A stretch of 64,000 nt of DNA from Gari tellinella (lineage: Eukaryota > Mollusca > Bivalvia > Cardiida > Psammobiidae). The notes beneath the pieces are model-generated. The model was not told the origin of the DNA, made no database searches, and saw only the letters and a program-made list of their open reading frames with translations. The position numbers and the translations under genes are program-made. The stretch lies in the NCBI GenBank assembly GCA_922989275.2, contig OV277858.1, positions 3,286,001 through 3,350,000 on the forward strand, given 5' to 3'. Below are positions 56,401-64,000 of the stretch, piece after piece (the stretch's first letter is position 1; the number at the start of each line of letters is the position of its first letter).

Positions 56401-57237
56401 TAATTACGATGGCGTTTAAAATGGTTCAGGAATGTTCCTGTGGTGTTTAATATGGTTCACGAACTCTCCCCCTATGTTTCCGATGGTTTAGAAACGGTTT
56501 TCAGTGTGTTTCAGATGGTTCAGGAACGTACCGATGGATTTTCAGATGGTTCAGGATCGTTTAATGGTGTTTATGATAGTTCAGAATCGTATTCAATGTG
56601 TTTCCGATAGTTTATAAACGTTCAGATTATGTTTCAGATGGTTCAGGAACGATTAGGTTTGTTTTCAATTGTTCAGAATAGTGCCAATGACGTTTCGGTT
56701 GTTCGAGAAGCTCACAAGTTATTTCCGATTTTTCAAGAACGTTTCGATAGTATTTTAGATGGTTCAGGGACGTTCTAGTGGTGTTTCAGATGGTTCAAGA
56801 AAGATCCAATGGTGTTTCAGACGGTTTGGGAATGTTCCAAGGGTGTTTCGGATGGTTCAAGTACGATGGTGTTTGTTGTGGCTCAGAAACATTCCCATGG
56901 TGTTTCCGATCGATCAGAAACGTTCCGATAGCGTTCAGATATATATTTTAAGAACGTTTAAATGTTTTTTAGATAGTTCAGAAACGTTCTCATGGTGCTA
57001 AAGATGTTTCATAAACTTTCCTATGGCGTTTCTGATGGTTCAAGAACGATAAACAATGGTGTTTCCGACGGTTCAAGAACGTTTAAATGGCGTATCAGGG
57101 TTCAGGGACATTTCCATGGTGTTTTTGATGGTTGTGAAAACATTTCCAGGGTTTTCCAGATGGCTAAAATACGTCCCATGGTGTTTCAGAAGATTTAGAA
57201 ACGTTCCAAGGGTGTTTTCAATAGTTCGGGGAGGATC
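53419..57237 (+). repeat. 31-bp minisatellite, main array (block 2)
   Basis: Unit-by-unit match to 17,748-21,792 with three array-length differences: an extra 93 bp (3 units) near 55,090-55,185, absence of the 281-bp (9-unit) duplication of block 1, and loss of about one unit near 56,695. Confidence 0.92.
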
Positions 57238-57411
57238 ATACAAAACGTGCACATACACGTTAACACTGCCAATTGAATGCACAGAACCACATACTACCAA
57301 CTCACTGCCACCAGTCATAGTAAGAGTACACAATTGTATTTGATAATTGCACTTGTTTTGGTATTCTTAATAACACTATTTCCTTTTTGGGAGGTAACTT
57401 GCACTTTTAAG

Positions 57412-57730
57412 ATATGGATTGGACACTGCCACCCATGACTTCCTGTGTAAAATATATGAACTGAATGCCGTGTCTGATACACACTGTCAACTGGTGGCCG
57501 TGCCTGATACACACTGTCAATGGATGGCAATGTTTGATACACACTGTCAACTGGTGACAAAACCTGATACACACTGTCAAGTGACTGCCAAGTCCGACAC
57601 ACACTGTCAACTTATGGCAGTGCCTGATAAACACTGTCCACTGATGGCCGTGCCTGGTACACACTGTGCCTGATACTTCTTGACAACTGACTGCCGTGTC
57701 TGATTACCACTGGCAACTGATGGCGGTGTC
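57412..57730 (+). repeat. 30-bp minisatellite, first segment (block 2)
   Basis: The counterpart of 21,967-22,285 with almost no change. Confidence 0.9.
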
Positions 57731-59205
57731 CGAAACATATATGATCTGTCATGAGTCGATGGTTAAGACAAGCTGATCTCAATCGAGCGTGAATTGAAAT
57801 GTTATTAAGCGAGCCTTGGCTCTAGACGAGTTTGAGATTAACTTGTCTTAAACATCGACGAGTGACATATTCTTTTTCTCACGTATCCAACGAGTTTAAG
57901 CTATACTCAGCTAAAATAGAACTTTTACATTGGATTCTAATACGTACAATTCTGTCTACAAACACGATTTTGCAGAAAACTTATTGTGATTCAAAACTTT
58001 GGATAAATGTCTGCAAGTGCTCGATATTGGTGATGAAATAATTCCAAACGTCATGTCGTAATTAGACGTCAAAATGTATAGGGGTCGATTTAAAAATTAT
58101 CAGAGATGTAAACGTGTACGCAAGATGTGTTTAATATATTTTCCTGTTTTATTTTAAGTGACTCTTTGCATTAAGTCACTTCAGTAGCGTACATGCCCAC
58201 CGTCACGCCTAATGCAAGCAACACACCCTCTCTTATGTACCGTCTAATGACGTCATTTGAAATGACATACAATTTTCGTTATCGATCAGGTCTGAGGTCG
58301 TTGGTCGTGTCAACCTGGTAATTGTTCGGCACCCGTCGCCGCTTTTAAACCATACATGCTCTATGGGTTTTAGATATGGTGATACTGCAGGCCAGGGCAT
58401 GACGTTGCCGTTATTCTGGGCATTTTGCTTGCAGTTAAGGTCTGCCGGTCCACGGGTATGGGTAGGACCGTGATATTGCTACAGCCGATTCGTTATTGTC
58501 TCGGTAGTGATCCAAAACCGCCGAGAAGTTACCGTTTATGGGATGAAACTGTTACGTCGGTGCGTTATTGTAATAGTTCGGTCGTCTCTACGTGACGTCA
58601 ACGATTTCGGGCGATCCTGGACCTACCCAATAACTCTGTAACGAGTAGTGAGCATATTAATTGTCTACCGTTTGCGTACAAATTGACGCGTAAGCATGCC
58701 AAATGATCTGATTTCTGTGATTTTCAGAAAGCTGTTGCATCTCAGTTTTGAAACGTAAAGGTTTACAACTTAGATTTTTCGGTGTTTGGCTTAAGCCTGC
58801 GTGTATATTTTGCATTAGATTAACTTGAAATCAACGCTGAATAGGTCAACTCACCGTCAGTGCTAAATACCGGAAGTGGAAAGCGTGCTACGTTGTGCGC
58901 GGTACAACTTAGCGAGAATGTGGCTATGTATGGTCTTAATGTTTTACTCCATTATGAAATATACGTATATTTCATGAAACGTCATTAAAACATCGCTTAA
59001 ATCGGCTCTAAAGAATGTAAAGTTTCTGTTTTTGCTAAGTGTATTTTTCAAAGCAATAGGCATTTTTTTATCCCCGGTGACGTCAAAACGCCGTTATAAA
59101 AAGTGATGTTTAATGACGTCATCAAAGTGATCTCACATATGTTGGAGATAAGGATATTCGTAATCGTTGTTCGCTATAGAAAACAAGGGTAGTTATGTGA
59201 GAAAC
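57731..59205. other. Unrecognised sequence between array segments (block 2)
   Basis: The counterpart of 22,290-23,760 with the hairpin (57,757-57,858), the 22-bp palindrome near 58,955 and TGACGTCA octamers, including one additional octamer near 58,249 created by a substitution. Confidence 0.4.
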
Positions 59206-59582
59206 ACTGTATACTGACTGCCGTGTCCAATTTACACTTTCAACTGTCTGCCATGTCCGATACACACTGTAAACTGATTGGCGTGTCTGTTACACACTGT
59301 TAAAACACTGCCGTGTCTGATACATACTGTCAACTGACTGCTTAGTCCGACACACAGTGTCAACTGATGGCCATGTCTGGTACATACTGTCAACTGACTG
59401 CCGTGTCTGATACACACTGACAATTGATTGCCGTGTCCGATATACACTGTCACCTGACTGTCGTGTCAATACACACTGTCAACTGATCGGCGTGCCTGAT
59501 AAACACGGTCAACAGACTGCCGTCTCTGATACACACTGTCAACTGTTGCGTGCCTGAAAACACTGTGTACTGATGGCCGTGT
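59206..59582 (+). repeat. 30-bp minisatellite, second segment (block 2)
   Basis: The counterpart of 23,761-24,138. Confidence 0.88.
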
Positions 59583-60048
59583 CTGTAGCACGTTCAAATA
59601 CCTTATCGAAAGAAATCCCCAATTGTACGACATCTAACGTTCTCCAATACTCTCCAATAATAACTTATTGTACCCCATTTTTATTTACTTTTCAAGGGTA
59701 CGAACGATTTATGTACTAATCGGAATAAGACACGCAAAATGTATTTATCAACTGAAATACATCAATTTTACCGTACATAAAATAAGATTTAGCTGCTTAG
59801 ATGTAAGCTGCTTTGTTTAATACATTAAGTATCGGAAAATGTTGGTTTATTGAGGAAAAATTAACTCGGGACTTTTCGCTCTTTTTTGTAAACTCATTTG
59901 GTCGCCATTTTGTTTTCTTTGTTGGTATTGGTTAACTACCTCTGAGGCCGTTCGCGCCGTTCGCAATCGATATCGTGCAAACAGTCCGTTTTAGTTAAGA
60001 GTGTTAAGTTTTCTGATGCAATCGATAAGGTAGCTGAACTCGCTACAG
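59583..60048. mobile_element. CTGTAGCG terminal-inverted-repeat element (block 2)
   Basis: The same element and insertion point as 24,139-24,603. The left end now reads CTGTAGCACGTTCA. It predates the duplication. Confidence 0.8.
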
Positions 60049-60317
60049 ATAAACACTGTCAACTGATTGCCGTGTCCGATACACAACCGTTTGACGTGTC
60101 TGATACACATTGTCAACTGACTGCGTGTATATTACACACTGTCAACTGATGGCCATGTCCGATACACACTGTCAACTGACTGCCGTGTACAATGCACATT
60201 GTCAAACTGTGATCTTGCTTCATAGACACTGTCAACTGACTGCCGTATCAAATACACACTGTCAACTGATGGCCGTGACTGATAACTCTGTCATCTGATT
60301 GCCTTGCCCGATACACA
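60049..60317 (+). repeat. 30-bp minisatellite, third segment (block 2)
   Basis: The counterpart of 24,604-24,872. One unit differs at clustered sites (CTGACTGCCGTATCAAATACACAC against CTGATTGCCGTGCCTGATAC), more like conversion from another unit than point mutation. Confidence 0.88.
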
Positions 60318-62118
60318 GAGTTTCGAATCTGTAAATGTAACGTAGCAGTTTAACGGTACTATTTGGGGTATAACTATGTCCTCTATTAGTACAAAAAAGC
60401 ATGTTTATATACCAATCGGTGTCTTTGAAAATATATCAGTATGGTAATACCACGTGACTTTGACGTCATTAAAGCTACCATGTCAAGATGTATTTTGCCT
60501 CGATTGAACTTTTAAAAGAGCTGTTATTATTGTATTCGCCATGCAAATGTGACGAGACCCGGCCAATTAGAACGGGAAAGTAGTAAGCTTTGATCGTGTC
60601 CACCTTAATTGCGGATTAAAAATGGTGTTTGTGCTAGATCGGTGGAAAACTAGCTTGAGAGCATGCAAGACGAATGGCTACTGTGGTCAGCGAAACCAAT
60701 TTCTCGGTAACATTCTAGGTTTGCGTATCTGTTCAGGTACATTGCCAGCAGAATCAGCTGTTAAATGTAGAAAACATTGAATTGTATGCAACTGTTTCTG
60801 GAAAACGCAAAGCAAATCGGGAAAATCAGAGATATGTCAGAAAGCTTCGGGAAGGAAAATCGATGGTCAAATTAACGAACGACTATGCCTTTTAAGATAT
60901 TGATTTTGTCCCCTTAACTATCATTCAAATACTTAAGTAACTACCAAAAGATCTTGGACAGACACATTTAGCTGGATACAAAGTTATACATATTATACGC
61001 AATGCCTATGTAACATATCTTTATCGAGTAAGCCACGCAAAATGCGTGGCCTGATCCTCTATTCAAACTGTTTTAAACTCGCAAAGCCCTACTGATTACA
61101 TGGCGCATATTTTAGTTACCCAATGGGATTTATTGGACGATATACCACGATAAAACATCGATTGTTTCTGTTTCACCATGAAAGAGTTGATATGTCATCG
61201 ATACTGACACATTGATGGGATGGAAATAATTCAAGATATGCCTCAATACGTCATTTCACATTATATTTTTAAAGTCATATCACAACCGTAATATATCGCA
61301 AAATACATCCAGGTCAGATTGCTCTATTTTCACGATTATGGCCCTGTCACCCTTTACCGGATAGCGTAAACGGACGTCTAACGGAGAACAAAATTTGCCA
61401 TCCGTTCTTCTCTGTTTGCATTCGTTTCTTGTCCGTTTCTTATTCGGTATATTCGCTCATTGTCCGGCCATGTCCGCTGATATCCGTTCCATCTGGTGGA
61501 AAGTTTTAAACATGTTGAACACTTGGGAACGGATGCCACAGGACAAAAATGAACGCTAATTGTACGGTAGGTATGTGTTTGCATACGTTTTGTTCGGAAT
61601 GCATGCGTTCATTGTCCTGTACTTGTCCTGTACGTATTCGTTGAAAACCGGTGAACCGACGTGACCATTACCGGTGTTCCGGCAACTAACCGCATGTTCA
61701 ACGGACAATTCCTCGAAATGCATGAGCTATGTCCCTTGTTGAACTAGAAATTTTGTTTTTTTTGTTTTTCCGCTTTTTTCATTACACATGCTTTCACATA
61801 TCAAGCTGAAATTTTCTATATGATTCTGTCTATATGTCACGGGGTCAGGTCAGTTGCTATCTTCATCACATCATTGATCATTAGGCAGCTCATCTCATTA
61901 CTCATTATTAGAAAGCCCATTAGAAAGCTCGTCCCATTTTATCTCATTTTATCTCATTTCATAGTATTTCATGGTTCCCACAAGTGGTTCCCATCATATC
62001 CCTGTTCATCCAATCGTTCGGCTTCATGCTACTAACCGGTTTATACTTACACGTACCTAATACTATTTTTAGATAACGCATGCGCACTTCACTTCTTCAT
62101 ACCCGTTTGTGCTCACGC
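60318..62118. other. Unrecognised sequence, block 2 copy of 24,873-26,655
   Basis: Close match with an 18-bp insertion near 60,418. No gene is supported. Confidence 0.35.
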
Positions 62119-62142
62119 CATTTCACGTTTGACACAGTGAAG

Positions 62143-62168
62143 TGACGTCACAGTAGTCTACAGCCAAT
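62143..62168 (+). promoter_or_regulatory. CRE plus CCAAT patch (block 2)
   Basis: TGACGTCA at 62,143-62,150 and CCAAT at 62,164-62,168 are identical to block 1. The 380-bp deletion just upstream joins CTCACGCCA to TTTCACGTTTGACAC and leaves this patch intact. Confidence 0.4.
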
Positions 62169-62189
62169 GGGCGATGGGGTTTCCCGCAC

Positions 62190-63434
62190 TCTTGTAAAGT
62201 GTCAACATTAGCCATGCCGTGTGAACCAACTTCGGCTTGACGTTTATTTCATCTGTTTACCCGGATTTCAAGTGTTCACGCACAGGATTATACATTCCAT
62301 TGTGGTAACAGTATCTTCCATATATGTATTATACCGTTCTGCATTTGTCTACTTTGTGAATAACGAATTTAATAGCTACACTGATAGTGACAAACTTTAC
62401 TCTGTGTTTTCAACTTTCGTCATTGTTTTGGAACACTCTTTATTTGGAGCACAGATCATAATTTAATTTGTATACCCATTATTCTACAAGACCATCATCG
62501 TGACAACACCTATATAAACTGTGGCCTCTGGTGATTTCTAAAGACAGTGTATATCCTCAGTAATTATCATCAGTGTAATTTGTAAATATTGTGAACTGGA
62601 AGTGATTGATGACTGAAGGGTTGATTGATGTGTTGATGTGACTAACTTTCAGTGTATATATTATCATCGTCTTGTTAAAAAAAAAAAAAAAATTCACTAT
62701 TTAGATCTAGTTTTCATTCAATTTATGATAAGTAGATCTATCTATTGAAAATATTATTCAGAATTATTAATCAGTTAGATCATTCAATTTGTGAATGCAT
62801 ATTTGATGTTGTTAATTTTTGTGATTTGATTTTGAAATTGTAACTTTGTTTTGCAGATTGTTCGTACATGAAGTATGTTTGGCTATGGTTTGTGTGTACA
62901 AGGCCAGCAGTGTTGATCCTGCACTCACCTGACACTCACCGCTAAACGAAAAAGGTTACACCTGCACTTGTTTGGTTTTGGTGAGCAAAATTAATATTAC
63001 TAACCGTAATATCTCATTTCATTTGATCGTTCCTTCATTCGCCATGTCCATTAGTTAGATCCAATTATGGCCTGAGCAATTTCTTCAAAGAGGATTAGCA
63101 ACTGATCTGGTCCTGGGTCATTTTCTGTATTTCATTTAATTAAATATGTTTATTTAGCAGATACCTGTACTGTTCAACTAAAGACAGAGAGTGTATTAGT
63201 TGGTTTTTGTTGTCTACTACTCTGTTATTACTGTTATTTTGCAATACAAACAGTTGTATATAACAGTTTAGTCTATCCATGAGTAAGTTAGTTTGTTTGA
63301 TTGAGTTAAGTCATAGACAAGGTCAGAGGTCAGTAACACATTGTTTGTCTATCTGAAGCTTGTTACTGTCATTGGGTGTAGAGATAATTTCAGAATTGTC
63401 CGTTGTTATTGTTCTATACCAAGTATAGCTCAAT
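62190..63434. other. Putative leader of the gag-like ORF (block 2)
   Basis: The counterpart of 27,100-28,357 with a longer A-tract (62,677-62,692). No LTR or ORF is recognised. Confidence 0.35.
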
Positions 63435-64000
63435 ATGGCTGATGGTACACGTGATTTGTCGGATGTTCAGAACGAGGCTCTGAAGTTTTTTATTGAAGAG
63501 GTAAGGCGGTCAGGTAAATTTCAGGTTATCCGTGTAACAGACATAAGCCCTGCCGTGCATTCAGCACCCATCCCACCTACACGTGATATACCAGTTGATA
63601 TTACAAGGAATGTTCACTCCACCCATGTACATATACCCCCCAAAAGACCCCCTTTGCCCAACTTTGATAACACTTCCTTTATGAACCCATATTTGGATAG
63701 ATCAGTACTTGTAAACAGTGTTAGAGTGCCCAAGTTGCCAGAATTCTCAGGGAAGAGCTCTGGTAATGACTTTGATATTTGGTTATATGATGTTAACTGC
63801 CTTATTAAAAGTAGCTCCTATTCAAATCAAGCCATATTAGAGTCTATTAGGAAAAGCTTGAAAGGAAGGGCCAGAACTGTGTTACTGCACCTGGGAGAGT
63901 ATGCCTCTATAGGAGATATCGTCGAGCAGCTTGAAGGCCTGTATGGCAATGTGGCGTCAAGTGAGAAGCTGAAAGAGAAGTTTTACTCAGCATATCAGGA
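63435..64000 (+). CDS. Gag/PNMA-like ORF, running off the window (block 2)
   Basis: It is open from the ATG to the last base (188 codons plus two bases). The motifs are those of the block 1 ORF (PKLPEFSG, WLYDVN, LEGLYGNV, FYSAYQ). It differs at S4G, D21E, R48P, E107K, K136E, V146A and E161D. Whether it continues into a full capsid, protease and RT lies outside the window; block 1 cannot tell because it is cut at the same place the window ends here. Confidence 0.55.
   Translation, partial: MADGTRDLSDVQNEALKFFIEEVRRSGKFQVIRVTDISPAVHSAPIPPTRDIPVDITRNVHSTHVHIPPKRPPLPNFDNTSFMNPYLDRSVLVNSVRVPKLPEFSGKSSGNDFDIWLYDVNCLIKSSSYSNQAILESIRKSLKGRARTVLLHLGEYASIGDIVEQLEGLYGNVASSEKLKEKFYSAYQ

Overview
This window is repeat-dominated, AT-rich eukaryotic nuclear DNA. 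I see no convincing intact host gene, no operon structure and no rRNA or canonical tRNA gene. Several dispersed repeats are types I associate with bivalve mollusc genomes: elements opening with an AGCTCACC...GGTGAGCT hairpin and CCGTCCGTC runs, elements ending in ...CTCTTGTT, and long stretches of the TAGGTCACTAGGTCAAA type. A bivalve is therefore the best guess, but that is inference.

Layout. Two nearly identical composite blocks lie in the same orientation. Block 1 runs from the left edge (1) to about 28,923. Block 2 runs from 45,719 (perhaps earlier) to the right edge. Both share the same series: a 3' fragment of a CR1/L2-type LINE on the minus strand; a broken Ty3/gypsy-like gag; unrecognised sequence; a large 31-bp minisatellite with a plus-strand copy of the same LINE family inside it; a 30-bp minisatellite in three pieces, one gap being a 465-bp terminal-inverted-repeat element; a CRE/CCAAT promoter-like patch; and a gag/PNMA-like ORF. 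Block 1 carries an extra 10.07-kb segment (900-10,972) bounded by inverted repeats, where block 2 keeps only a 47-bp remnant. The blocks differ by a few percent plus indels. This is either a genuine segmental duplication or two haplotypes placed in tandem by the assembler.

The 10-kb segment holds a foldback element (2,280-3,303), a dispersed AGCTCACC element, a 160-bp tandem array and two weak candidate terminal exons. The spacer between blocks (28,924-45,718) holds nested AGCTCACC elements inserted at the same position of successive tandem monomers, a 140-bp and a 205-bp tandem array, short palindromic elements with GCAAACAG ends, a tRNA-like SINE fragment and simple repeats.

The most interesting signal is at 40,371-40,774. 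Two adjacent palindromic units embedded in TA repeats carry the conserved core of type I hammerhead self-cleaving ribozymes: one on each arm of a 142-bp near-perfect palindrome, and a third on the minus strand of the second unit. Core bases, stem II and a stem I with an internal loop can all be drawn by hand.

All coordinates and identities were read by eye; no search or folding program was run.
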